A DNA stretch of 64,000 nucleotides from Poa pratensis. Taxonomy: Eukaryota; Streptophyta; Magnoliopsida; Poales; Poaceae. The stretch covers positions 61,557,833 through 61,621,832 of the forward strand of contig CAMZMU010000063.1 of NCBI GenBank assembly GCA_947311845.1, in the 5' to 3' direction. The notes under the pieces were generated by a model. The model had not been told where the DNA came from, made no database searches, and saw only the letters and a program-made list of their open reading frames with translations. Each line of letters opens with the position of its first letter. The stretch's first letter is position 1. Made by a program: the position numbers and the translations under genes. Positions 22,901 to 33,916 of this stretch are shown piece by piece.

Positions 22901-24240
22901 CACTGAACGAGAAGGGCAGGGGGGAGAGAATGAGGAGTGGCTCGGGTTCGCTCGGGGGCTGCTGGGATGGCTTAATATAGAGGGGAAGGAGGGGAAATAG
23001 GTGGTGGCCGGTGCTGCCATTAATGGCCTCCGAGGTCACCCATGACGTTTTCCCTCCACAGGGAGGAGATAAGGGCGGCGCTGGTCCGAGCCAGGGGAGC
23101 AGGAGAGGGCTGGGTCACGGCCGGGTTGGGCTGGAACGCGGGAACAGCAGGGGGAGCCGGAGGAGCAGTGCGGCGGCGCTGTTTGGGCACGGCTATGCCG
23201 GTGGTGATCACGCCAGAGGGCATGCCAACATCGGCATCGCGATGATTCTCTCATCCCAGGGCTCTAGAAGGAAAACTAACCATGTCACCTCGCGCCAAAT
23301 TCGATTCCCAACGACTTTGCTGACCAAAGTTTCTGCAAATTTGCAAGTTGGTGCGACTACAATTTTTGAAATACAGCACTGGTCCATTTTGAAAACTGAT
23401 GTTTGGAGAGGCAAACCATTTTAGGTTTGAACAAGACTTGGTCCAGAGGTGTAGGATCTCCTAGTGCTTGCATCTAGGTGCTCACTTCCCACAACAAAAA
23501 TCATTTGGTGTGTTTTGGAACACAAATAGGTTTTAGGGCAGAAACTTGCACAGGGAAAAAGTCCAACATTTTCCTAGCAAGGTGCCAAATATTTTTGCAT
23601 AAATGGGTTACATACAGCTTAGGGATCATCCCCTAATTTTCTTAGAATTTTTGAAGACATAAAACTAGGGGTTCCTTTGGAAATTGCAAAAAGGCATGAA
23701 AGGGCATTACAAAGGAAGTATCTCAAATATTGCTCAAATGAGGTTGGGGCAATGGAGTGAAATGTTCAGGAGGTGAAATCATGCACCTTCCCAAAATGGC
23801 ATAATTTCTGGAGGAGTGTAAGGTGTGTAGCTAATTTCTGGATCAGAAATGGCATTTCGGAAAATAATGTCTAACTTGGAAATATTGCATTGGAGTATGC
23901 AATATTTTTGCATGGGATGTCTTTATATGGATCTGGGAGTCCTCTGGTATTTTTAGTGGAATTTACCTGGCTATGGAAATAGGTTCCCTTTTTGTGGGTG
24001 GAGGAAAAGGGTTTAAACGGTTCGATAGTCGGGGCTAGGGTTTTCGAGAAAAAAACTTAGGCAACAAAATTACCACGGGCTTTGGAGGGGTTCATGGATC
24101 ACCGGGGAAATTTTGAGAGGGCAATTCCAAAGTCAAATCATCCCCAAAGGATTTGAAGAAACATTTAGGAAAACAGAAAAAAGTTTTTCAGGCGTCAGAA
24201 AACACCGCTAAAATTAGGTTCGAATTTTCGGGGTGTTACA
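19989..24240 (-). repeat. 5' LTR of the nested element (full length, 4252 bp)
   Basis: Bounded by TGTCTGTGACACCCC (plus strand) next to the primer site and by GGGGTGTTACA next to the interrupted gag. It matches the truncated copy at 13048-17045 with about 30 substitutions and 7 small indels. Confidence 0.92.
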
Positions 24241-25508
24241 ATGAGTGCGGCTCCGGGCATTTTGGGGACGGGTATCCCGTCTGCGTCTTCGCTCATGTAT
24301 GATGATTCGAGGTTGCGGGTGACTCTAGCGCGGTCGGCCTCCGTCATCAGGGGCACGCGGGCTCTATGGCGCCTTGCTCCTTGTGAGACCTCTGTTGAGG
24401 CAGTGAATGAGTAAGCGGCCCTCCTGGCGCTCGACGCGTCAGCCTCCTCCTTGCGTCGGAGTAGCTCGGCCTTCTCTGCGCGGAGTCGTTCGCCTTCCTT
24501 CCGTAGCAGGTATTGGACCGCCATAAGGTCCTCCCGGGGTGCGTCTGGTGGGGGGTACGTGCCATCCTCGACGTGCTTCAGGGCTCTGATTGCTATCTCT
24601 CGGGTGATGGTGAGCCGCGTCACCTGGTCCGGCATGACCACCTCCAGTGGGTATGCGGGTTCGTCGTCGCTGCCCTGCGTCGGGCCGATCATGAAGACTT
24701 GCGCGGGGTATGTCTGGGGAGTGGGCCGGGCGCTGCCACTGCTGCTTCCTTCGTCCGAGCAGTGCTCGGAGCCGAAAATGGACGCAACATGGTGGGTACC
24801 ACAGTCGCTGCCGAGGCTCCTTCCCTGGAGTCTCGCGATCTCCGCCGCTGACGCGAGGAGTGATGTCGCCGTCGTCGACGCGGGCGCGATTGGCTTGTTG
24901 ACGATCTTGTAAGTTGACGGAGACGCGAGTGGGGCGGGGTAGAACGACGCGACTTCCATCGCGCGCGAAGGTGCGGTCGACGTAGTCGAAGTTGACGTAG
25001 ATCTTGGCCTTGCCAGCGACGCGATCGAAGTAGTCGAAGTAGACTCGATCCGTGCGGTGGTCGTCGAGGTGGTCGATGTAGTCGTAGCCGATGCGATCTC
25101 CTTGACGGCCGGAGACGCTGATGGCATGGCCGTGTTGGGCGCGATCTCTGCCGCAGCGGAGGCGGTCGGTGTAGTCGAGGCGGATGCGATCTTCTCAGCA
25201 GTCGAAGATGATGTCGCCGCAGTCGCAGCAGATGCGATCTCCGCAGCAGGTGGGGGTGTGGTTGGGGCAGCCGCGGCAGATGCGGGTGCTACCACCGCGC
25301 GTGGTGCGATCGCCGTGGATCTGAGTACTCCACAGCTGTATACGAAGTAGTGCATGGTACCAAAGGTGAGGCACATACCTACATGCAGATCGGCGTACAC
25401 CGAGCGGTGGGCCGGCGGGTGGAAGGTGTACTCAAAGGAGCCGAAGCAGATTGGCTCCTTCGTGATGCAGACGTCTGTCTTCAAAGTCGATGGGGCAGGT
25501 GCGACCAT
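24241..25508 (-). pseudogene. gag, N-terminal part, cut off by the nested insertion
   Basis: ATG at 25508 (GGAACCATGGTCG) lies 39 bp inside the 5' LTR; the frame is open down to the nested LTR. An early segment (VCITKEPICFGSFEYTFHPP) is followed by a long Ala/Ser/Thr-rich low-complexity stretch, then a structured part with EPAYPLEVVMPDQVTRLTI and a coiled-coil run (LLRKEGERLRAEKAELLRRK). The frame ends in foreign sequence at 24240; the rest of gag resumes at 13047. The frame also continues upstream through the LTR, so the true start is not certain. Confidence 0.7.
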
Positions 25509-25526
25509 GGTTCCAGCGCTCGTTCT

Positions 25527-25546
25527 TTCCCACAGACAGCGCCAAT
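25527..25546 (-). other. Primer-binding site region of the Tat element
   Basis: The minus-strand ATTGGCGCTGTCTGTGGGAA directly follows the 5' LTR end. Similar TGGCGC tracts are common primer sites in grass Ty3 elements; the primer tRNA is not assigned here. Confidence 0.65.
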
Positions 25547-26004
25547 TGATGAGGTGTGGACTCGGCAAATCCCTGAGTTGTGTACCCCGGGTTGATTGAG
25601 GGGAAGAGAGATGAGCGCTGGTGATCACGACGGCTGACAAGCAAGGCGTTTTACCCAGGTTCAGGCTCCCGGAGGATAACACCCTACTTCCTGCTTGTCT
25701 GGTATTGAATGGCGAGTTGTGGCTACAATGGCAAGATGGCAATCTCGCTAGGGTTTGTGATGGCGGCTATTAGCTTACCCTAGACGAGGGACCCTCCTAG
25801 CCTTTATATAGTAGGCTAGGTCTCAGGTGAACGGTGCCGATGGCGCTTACAAGCATGGTAGGAGTCGCATGACCTATCTGTCGACTATCTTGGGCCGCAC
25901 GTCGTCCTCCTTGGGCCTTCCTTGGGCCCTCGCCATAAGGTTGATAGGCTTGGCGTGCCCCAGGTATCCTCACCGTGGGGTAGTCGAAGAGTAACCCCAC
26001 GACA
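25547..26004 (-). repeat. 5' LTR of the Tat-lineage element
   Basis: 458 bp, TGATGAGG to CCACGACA on the plus strand, matching 1363-1819. It is followed by target duplication CGGAG (26005-26009). Confidence 0.93.
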
Positions 26005-26009
26005 CGGAG

Positions 26010-27260
26010 GGACGCCAACAGAACCCCACATCCCATGCGCGGGCCCTAGGCGCGGCCTATGGGCTGTGCCGGCCCCACGTGATGCCACCTCCTCTGCCTC
26101 CTCACATCGCTCTTTCGCATATATAAATCCAGTGACCTAAAATTTACAATTGGAGAGTTTTTTCAGGATTTTTAGGTATAGAGCCGCCGCGTCCATGAAA
26201 CCAATCTGGAGCACTGTTACGGTACTCTGCCGGTGGGGGAATCGACACCGACGCCTCCATGATGTTGTGTGAGTAGTCCCCCTTTGGAATACTGATCCAT
26301 AGCAGTAGCTAGATGGCATCTTTTCTCGTATATTCTTCAATACAAATATCTCTTGAGTTGCCCAACATGATCGAGACCCATATGATGTAACTGGTATGGT
26401 CTATTGTGTTTGTTGGGATATGATAAATTCTCAGTTTATGACAAGTGTGTGCACGTTAAAATATGATGGTATTTGCTATCATGATTGCTCTATTTTATAG
26501 TCTTACATGCTCTATGTTCTATGTACTTACTTTGGCCAAGTTTATGTTTAGATCTCCATGAGAGATTTTTGTGCCCGATAGTGGGTTCAACCGTGCAAAT
26601 TCCTATACCCGAGTGACAACGTAAGGGAAATATGTGCAATGTGTTGTTGCTACTATGGATAAAAACAATGGTTTCTTTATCACACTTGATGATAGTTTTA
26701 CCGTTTACATTATGGCATCTTGTTTAAGGAAATACTCTGTTTTAACTTAATTCTTAAAGATGCATGCAGGGTAGCGGTCTTGAAGTGGAGTATTAGTTAT
26801 GGATGTGGTTCAGTAACAGTCTATATATCTTGGACGTAATGCCTATACACCATGAAACATCTTGTCATAATTAGTAAAGATAAGTACAATTAATCGCTGC
26901 TCAGCTTTAATTTGTTCATCCAATATTGTTTTAGGTTTATAAAGAGATGCCTCTAGTGAACCTATGGGATCTGATCCATCTTTTTTTACATGGCTACAAT
27001 CTCGTTTACTTTCTTTTCACCTTTGTTTCCTTGCTTGTCAGTTTTTTACTTTTGTTGTATTTCATCAATTCCATCCATACTATACGTTTAATCCTTGTAA
27101 CCGGAAGAACGAGAAGCTTTACAACCTTACTGGACGTTGGGAGCAAGAAAATCCTACTTATTCAATACGTCTTGGTTCTCAACTGAGCAAACTTCTTGAT
27201 ACTACTAGTTCATCCCTTCCTCTTGGGGGTTCCCAACATCTTTTGTAGAAGTATCAACGA
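26010..27260 (+). repeat. Degraded LTR-retrotransposon-like repeat
   Basis: A G-box CACGTG (about 26077) and TATATAAA (26120-26127) begin a stretch whose phrasing I recall from a high-copy Triticeae LTR repeat (for example GCATGCAGGGTAGCGGTC near 26765 and GCCTCTAGTGAACCTATGG near 26950). No LTR pair, primer site or coding domain can be shown, so class and ends are uncertain. Confidence 0.35.
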
Positions 27261-28469
27261 CGTCAACATAGATGACAATTTTCTGAAAGGCGGATGGTGG
27301 GAGAACCAATGCCACCTTCTCATCCCAAAACAATGACTTACCATTTTCCAGGTCAACGCAGTTGGAGCACCTCATACCGGAATCAGCCCATAGGACCGAG
27401 TAGGGCTAAGACAGAGAAGAGGTAGTACATGGCTGCGGACCATGGGCAAGATTGATCGTCTCACCATCATCATCCTCTTGGGCCCATGCACCTTACCGAT
27501 TCCCTTATTTGCCTTCACCACGATTGATTTTGTATCAGATAAACTCTTCTTTAGTGATCTCTCTAATGCAGCGGCGACCAGTGCAAGACGTTGTCGTTGT
27601 GGTAGGACGACGAACCCCTCAACAAACATGCAAATTTTCCTAGTGCTACGACCATGAAAGATGCCCCTTGAGTTGGAAGACGAGCAATAGATAAGAGATC
27701 GAGGCATGCACGTGGAAAATGCCACCGCCTACACAAGAACCCTAAATGACGCCCCTGTGGAGCCTCCTGGTCCGTCCAGGGTGGCTGATCCCCTTAAGTT
27801 GGCAGTGACACTTTCCTTGGTTACTTTCGATCTGCACTTTTATGGTTAAGAGGTTTTCCTCAGTTTGCAAAACTATCATTGTTGTCACGATCACTTAATT
27901 TATACGAAGACAGGTAGTGACGGACCTTTTGTCTAAAAAAGACACCTAAAGGAATCTATCGATCCATCCCCTAGGAATCAATCGAATAATTCCGGGTCTA
28001 CTTTTTTTTTGTAATTTTGCTTTGTGTATAACAAGCCACATGTGACTTATTTGGTTTTCATCCCAACTAAGCTAAGTAGAGCTGGAGCAGAGACGCCGGA
28101 CATTTTTCCTATTGCCAGATTTTTTATGTGGGGGAGCCAGAGTTGAGGATTTGGAGGAGTCAAAGAGATTTCGAACACTCCCTTAGAACACAGAAATCAA
28201 ATGCCACTACCTTAATATGGAGAACTCGGTTAATTTCATATGTTTTGGACAGAGAAAAGCTAGCAAACAAACATCTGCTTTTTATAGAGAAAATCATAGT
28301 CTATTAATGAAATAGATATAGGATGAGAAAACCAGACATGATCATACACCATAAAAAGTGTTGATACGGATAAATAACAGCATTTTTGAAAACAAAAAAA
28401 AAAACAGAACATTTTCAGATATTCAAAGTCTCATAGGCCTGTAAACTGCAGTTTTGCACTTTATAGTTA
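27261..28469. other. Stretch without a recognisable gene
   Basis: Only short open frames in both strands, no splice-consistent coding pattern and no terminal repeats seen. It is bounded on the right by the Helitron 3' end. Confidence 0.45.
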
Positions 28470-30157
28470 CTAGTAAAAACGCCCATGCGTTGCACCAGGA
28501 CCAAAAAAATTGTAGTTGAACTACATTATCGTTCATTGAAGATTTGAGGGCTTATTTTAGGAACCCACGACATGTTCAACTTGGCTTTCGTCGACGATTA
28601 ATTCATGTTTTTTCTTCATCCTCGTGGATTCTTGAAAATGTATTTCTTATATTGTTTATAGTTTTTACATTGTATCAAAATCGTTAGTGTATCATTTTTT
28701 TTTCTTGAAAATCAACTTGTACTTCATATAATGTATACATAGTATACAAAATGAAACCACAATTTATTTATGTTACCATTTCATGTACTATGAGTTTGTT
28801 TATATATATATAAATTGAAATTTCTTTTTCGTAACCTTCATGTATGACCTTTTTTTTGCTGACTTTTAAATAAATTGAAATCATTTGTTTTTTTCCATTA
28901 TTTTTTAGAAATAAGAGATAATATAGATGGTTCCTGTTGAGAAGAGAGACAGGTATTTCTCACAATCAAACATATTTGTGGCATGCAATTAAGGAATTTC
29001 ACTTACTTATATGAAAGAACAGATGTTGCATACTGCATTGTTATCTCCGAATGTAACCATCTCAGAGAATACATTATTATATTATACGAAACATATATGC
29101 AAGGTACAACACTAAATTAAGGCAGATTAAGAGCAATCATAGAGTCCCGCTACATTACTGGGACCAGCAGGATGTATCCTCGATCAGATATTAAGATCTT
29201 ATTGTTGCTGGATTTGGCCACTGCTCTGGCATGTAGATATGCGCCCCAGAGGCAAGGCCAGCGAGTTAAAACCTGAAGGTGTCGCCAACATCAATGAAGA
29301 AGTGGTACCCTGGCTTCTCCGCATCAACGCTGAATCTGTCCACCGCCTCCTTCCGCTTCCCTGACGACATGCTAATATCATGATCCCTAGACTCCAACGA
29401 TGTCCTCCTGCAGCGCAGCTTGCGGGACTCCCAGCACGTAGCGGCCGCGACGGCAGAAGGCAGGGGCGGCGGCTAGGTGGTGCACAAGAGCATGGCAGGA
29501 CCTTCTTCTCTTCTCTTCTCCTCTCTGTTTCTCTTCTTCCCTGGTTCTCTCTTCTCTCCTGGTTGCTCCCTTCCGTGAAGTTCAGAAGTTCCGGCGGCTA
29601 GGTGGCACACATGAGCATGGCGGGGCGGTGACGCCAGCAAGCGCCTGCGGCCAGGATGGAGGCGGCGTGCATCCGCATCTGGCGGAGTAGGCGTTGCGCA
29701 GGGGCGCAGGTCCGAGGAGGTGCGCAGAGCATGGTAGACGACGTGGCGGCGCAAGCGCAGATTGCGGCCGGCCAGGGCGCGGCGGCGGCGCTTCGGCAGC
29801 ACAAGCAGCCAGCAGGGCTGGGCGGTGGCTCGCGGGGGGCAGTGAGGTCGGTGGCGGGATGGCGGCGGCCAGCAGGGACGCAGGCGCACAGGGCGGCGGT
29901 AGGCGGCACACAGGTGCCGAGCGCGGCATGGCTCGTGGCTGGCCGTAGGGACGAGCGCCGGCGGCGATTTGGTGGGCACGGAGGGGATTTTTTTCGGGAA
30001 GCGTCGGTGGCCTCTGTTGACCTGTCCAACTAAAACGAACCGTTTTTTAACTTATGGGTGGCAGTGGTGCGTAATATGTGATTTGGTGGGAGGATAAAAT
30101 CGGAAAGAAAAATGACGTACCACAAGAAACCTTAATGTTTTTATTATTAGGTATAGA
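28470..30157 (-). mobile_element. Non-autonomous Helitron 1 (1.69 kb)
   Basis: On the minus strand it starts TCTATACCTAATAATAAA (at 30157) after a host A and ends CTAG (28473-28470) before a host T, as Helitrons insert between A and T. Just before CTAG lies the grass Helitron-type GCAACGCATGGGCG segment; the hairpin stem is imperfect in this copy (CCTGG against ATGGG). No Rep/helicase is encoded. A GC-rich block at 29380-29990 may be captured gene sequence but is not recognisable. Both ends match Helitron 2 at 46384-48175. Confidence 0.75.
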
Positions 30158-30186
30158 TTACAGGTCCAATATGATTCGACAGTTCT

Positions 30187-30390
30187 AGCCCATTCAGTCA
30201 TTTCTTAGTTCAGGCCCGCCAAAGGAGCCCAAAATCGTCAACCTGGGCTCCAAAAGCCCAAACCGTAACCTCCCGAACCACCCCCAACCAGTGTAACCTA
30301 GATCGGACGGCCAGGAGCCCCGACCACAAGATCCGTCGGCTCACGTAGAACTGCCCGCCATGGCTATATAGATCTCTCACATCTAAACCC
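30187..30390 (+). promoter_or_regulatory. RPL14 promoter: site II motifs, TATA box, telo-box-like motif
   Basis: Four TGGGCT/AGCCCA site II-type motifs lie at 30187-30192, 30226-30231, 30244-30249 and 30255-30260. A TATATA box is at 30365-30370, and AAACCC inside TCTAAACCCTCC (30385-30390) resembles a telo-box. Site II plus telo-box is the established promoter grammar of plant ribosomal protein genes and links their expression to cell growth. Confidence 0.65.
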
Positions 30391-30478
30391 TCCCCTTCGT
30401 CTAGCCGCCCCCCGCCTCCTCTGCTCGCTCGCTCCCACTTCTCTTCGCCGCCGCCGCCGACGCCCGCGCCGCCGCAAA

Positions 30479-32501
30479 ATGGTAGGGACAGACGTCGACC
30501 CCCTCACGCCGAGAGGCTCTTCTTCCCTCGTTCTCCGTTCTGGTGTTGTTTACTGACGATGCGTGCGTTGTTGATGTGCTTTTGCAGCCGTTCAAGAGGT
30601 TTGTGGAGATCGGGCGGGTGGCCCTCGTGAACTACGGCAAGGACTACGGCCGGCTCGTCGTCATCGTCGACGTCGTCGACCAGAACAGGGTGAGTTTGAT
30701 CTCCTTATCCACTCAGTCTGGTCATTCTCGATCTGGGTTGGCTGAGGTGTGGATACGGACGTGGATGTTAAGATCGCACGCTAGATTTCTGATATTTCTA
30801 GACTTTTTCCGCCGTGTGCCAGGGCTGTAGATTTCAGCTGCTCAAGTTGTCGGCTTAGATTGTTTCCGTGTGGTCGCAGTAGAGTCGTAGCTGCACAGAT
30901 ATCGCAGTCTGTATGTTAGAATGTTGAAATTTCTTGTTAGCTTTTATCTGGCTAACTTAGCGTTGCTTTATACTCCGTAGTTAATAACTTGGTTGTGTTT
31001 AGCCTTCTAAAATAAATTCACTTCGCTTGCATATATGACTAGCCTCTTACAACCATTTTACGATACTGAATATGCTAGGTGATATTTCTTGTTCCCTTCA
31101 GAGCATACTTCGCAAGTATTTGTTTAATTAGCAGAATCACTATGCTATCTACCTGAAAGAATGCATATGGATGGACATGTTTCATTTTGCTAATCGGATA
31201 GTATCACCCTAATATGCACCTTGTGGCCTTTCTTAGATGTATGATTTTCTATTAAAAGCCGACAGCTAGACTTGCACCATGCTAGTGCTCTATTATCTAT
31301 ATTCGAATTTATAGGGACATTGTTTGATGTTTCATTCTGAATAAACCAACTTTGGCATTCTGTGCCTGTAATGCTTCTTTTTTGGTGACTCTATGGCTCC
31401 TGCATTTTTACTACTCCCTCTGATCCATATTAGTGGGCATAGCTTTGTCTAAATTCATATGTATCTAGTTAAGTATTTAGACTAGATACATGTGTATCTA
31501 GACAAAGTTGTGCCCACTAATATGGATCGGAGGTAGTAGATGTGTTTATCATGATAGTTGAAGCCTTCTTAGGTTACGTATTTTTCACTTGATAGCTCCA
31601 TCACTCTGCTCTTCTTCTACAGAAGAGTTTCTTAGCATATCCAGCGTACCATGCTTTGCTACCTGTGTGGTACTAGTCCGTTTTCAAAGTTTCTTAGTTT
31701 TCCTTTGTTACGTTGATTTCAAAGTATCTGATCCTGGTACATTGGTCATAGTTTTAATGGTGTCATATTTCTGTTGTTTTATTGTTTCCTTGTAGTGGGT
31801 TTCTTCTTTAAATATTTACTGCAAGTCTTTGCTGTGTTTTGTCTAATCTACCCGCAGTGGTTTAATCTGACCTACATGATGATACATATGCCACATATTT
31901 TTAGAATCGATTCGTGAAACTTGATTAAAAGAAACTGAGAACTTAAGTTTTGATATTTGTACATCTTTGCTTTAGTTTGATCTTGAAAGAGCCTAATATA
32001 TTTGCTTTCATGTGGTAATAATTTACAGGCTCTTGTGGATGCACCTGACATGGTTCGATGCCAGATCAACTTCAAGCGCCTCTCTTTGACTGACATCAAG
32101 ATTGACATCAAGCGCATCCCTAGGAAGGCAACTTTGATCAAGGCTCTGGAGGAAGCTGGTAATGAACCATTCCTTCAACCATATCCTTCAAATCTAGACA
32201 TTCTGTTAGTGGACACTGTTAAAACAAATGTTATCTATCTGCAGATGTGAAGAACAAGTGGGAGAACAGCTCATGGGGCAAGAAGCTGATTGTCCAGAAG
32301 AGGAGGGCATCGCTCAATGACTTCGACAGGTTCAAGGTCATGCTGGCGAAGATCAAGGTGAGATTCTCAGATATGCACTCTTGAATTAATTATTTGCAAC
32401 TGTTATGACCTCAACTAATATTCTTATTACTATGTAAACAGAGGGGAGGAGCTATCAGACAAGAGCTTGCGAAACTTAAAAAGGAGGTTGCTGCTGCTTA
32501 G
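30479..32501 (+). CDS. RPL14: 60S ribosomal protein L14 (eL14)
   Basis: Structural protein of the large cytosolic ribosomal subunit. Five coding exons: 30479-30481, 30588-30689, 32029-32158, 32245-32357 and 32442-32501, all GT/AG with consistent phases, giving 135 residues, the usual length in plants. The first coding exon is only the ATG (CAAAATG then GTAGGG); exon 2 resumes with [17 protein letters not shown]. The N-terminal KOW-like part includes [18 protein letters not shown]; the C-terminal L14e domain includes [32 protein letters not shown] and ends [11 protein letters not shown]. The frame is intact and a normal promoter precedes it, so it is probably functional. Intron 2 (1.3 kb) carries a Stowaway MITE, and another MITE lies about 375 bp after the stop. 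Confidence 0.96.
31414..31536. repeat. Stowaway-like MITE in RPL14 intron 2
   Basis: Inverted ends CTCCCTCTGATCCATATTAG and the matching ATATGGATCGGAGGTAG are flanked by TA on both sides (31412-31413 and 31537-31538). 123 bp, able to fold into a hairpin. Confidence 0.85.
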
Positions 32502-32876
32502 ATCGCTTCTGTGTGCAACCTGTTGAGATTTTGATCAGCAATGTTTCGATGTCCTGAATCCTGAAATATTGTGTGAATTGCTCATCACTGTTATTGGTGT
32601 ATCACTGAATCTTTAGTATTAAACATCCAGTGTTTGAGATTTCGCCAGAATTCTTAAGAATCTGAGATAGTAAGTGCTGTGGTTTCTTGTTTTCACTCTG
32701 CAGTTACATTGCTGTTTCATTTGCATCTTCTGTGCTAAGTTACATTTTAACCCTGTAAGAATCCACCAGGAAACTGAATCCAAGGCCCGTGGTTTTGTGT
32801 CTCTTCCGTGACGTCTACTCTGTAAATCGTTGTGCTTAGATAATAAGCAGGGTTGGTAGGGGGCTGTTTTTTTGTA

Positions 32877-32998
32877 CTCCCTCCGTCCTAAAATAAGTGT
32901 CTCAAAATTGTTCAAAAGTGAATGTGTCTGTACTTGTTTCATGTTAGATACATCCACTTTTTGATAAATCTAAGACAGTTATTTTGGGGCGGAGGGAG
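32877..32998. repeat. Stowaway-like MITE downstream of RPL14
   Basis: Starts CTCCCTCCGTCCTAAAATAA and ends TTATTTTGGGGCGGAGGGAG, flanked by TA (32875-32876 and 32999-33000). 122 bp. Confidence 0.87.
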
Positions 32999-33000
32999 TA

Positions 33001-33906
33001 GTAAAATGCATCTACAGTCCTCATTCTTGCATGAATGACTTGATTTACTCTTTAGCTTTAAATTGGGTCCTAATAGAAACTGTAAATCGCATTGACGTGA
33101 AGGATAAATCGTCACATGACAACCCGCTGGATGGCAGTTGCCCTGGCGTTTTGTAAATCAGCTGTGTAGGCATACTCGTTATAAATACGACGAAGCAGTT
33201 CATGTTGTGCCGGGGTGTTAAGATGAAGATTCTGGAGGGACAACCTCCTTCCTTCTATTCTGCCCCGTGCAAGCTCGACAACAATTGCCATTCACACATG
33301 CTCGCCTTCGGATCTGTCATCATGAGCTCTGGTCCTTCATGATCCGCCGTTGTCCGACTTCTTCGACCCTCTCTAACCTTAGAGCCAACATTCCTTGTGC
33401 CTTGTTTTGTCATGCCGTTGATCATCGGGTCATCTTACGCCACCTCTCGGTTGCGCGGGGCGAACCCGCTCTCTAGATCCGCGCCTCCCTAGCATGCCCC
33501 TACGTCGCACCCGCGCCTCACCAGCGGGGTCGTGGCCTGCAAGGTAGAGGCACTGGGCGAGCGGCTAGTCAGGAGGGAGTCGGAGGCACGGCCAAGCAGG
33601 ATAGCTAGCGAGACACGCACGAGCCGTCGAGCGTCATGACTTGCTACTGCTCCGGCTGCTGTTGCGGGTGTGTGGGCGAGAGGAGGCGACCTTCGAGAAG
33701 ATAGGATGCCAAAAACTCACGAGAGAGGTTTTCGCATAACTTTCATGGCGCGTGCTTATCTGGCACGAAATGCTGCGCTAGCTGAGCTCTGCGCGTGGGC
33801 CCATCTCCACTTGGGTTAGACGAGTCCCACAACAACTTCGATTATGCAATTATCTGGTACGAGAACTAAATGAAATCAAATGCATTTTTATTCCCTCTGG
33901 TACAAA
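33001..33906. other. Stretch without a recognisable gene
   Basis: Includes a GC-rich part (33270-33700) with short open frames only. No domain, splice pattern or repeat structure seen. Confidence 0.4.
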
Positions 33907-33916
33907 CTATAAAACA

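Larger units (their letters stand above)
13048..24240 (-). mobile_element. Nested LARD-like LTR retrotransposon without gag-pol
   Basis: Two direct copies (13048-17045 and 19989-24240) are the LTRs. On the minus strand the LTR begins TGTAACACCCCG and ends GGGTGTCACAGACA. A methionine-initiator primer site TGGTATCAGAGC follows the 5' LTR exactly, and the tract TAAGGGGGGAAGGTC precedes the 3' LTR. The 2.93-kb interior lacks gag, protease, reverse transcriptase and integrase. LTRs of about 4.2 kb with a short interior and no pol match the class called LARD. TGTAACACCCC and the CTCGTCCTCGAGA block beside the PPT point to Tekay/Del-type chromovirus ancestry (inference). The 3' LTR has lost about 250 bp at its far end and no target duplication remains, so a deletion occurred at that junction. 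About 30 substitutions and 7 indels separate the LTRs (about 0.75 percent), younger than the host element. Confidence 0.88.
1363..26004 (-). mobile_element. Tat-lineage Ty3/gypsy LTR retrotransposon, host of a nested element
   Basis: Near-identical LTRs (1363-1819 and 25547-26004) begin TG and end CA and are flanked by CGGAG at 1358-1362 and 26005-26009, a perfect 5-bp target duplication. The interior reads on the minus strand: primer-binding site, gag, protease, reverse transcriptase, RNase H, a second RNase H, integrase, then a long 3' region with antisense genes and a tandem array, polypurine tract and 3' LTR. Two RNase H domains plus antisense ORFs after integrase are established marks of the Tat lineage (RIRE2/Grande-like). 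An 11.2-kb nested insertion (13048-24240) splits gag; without it the element would be about 13.4 kb. I counted about seven LTR substitutions, roughly 1.5 percent, which at 1.3e-8 per site per year suggests about 0.6 million years. Many frameshifts make the copy non-autonomous. Confidence 0.93.

Noticed and set aside
29473..30033. 115-168-codon frames in the first Helitron
   Set aside because: Mutually overlapping GC-driven frames without known motifs or splice support.
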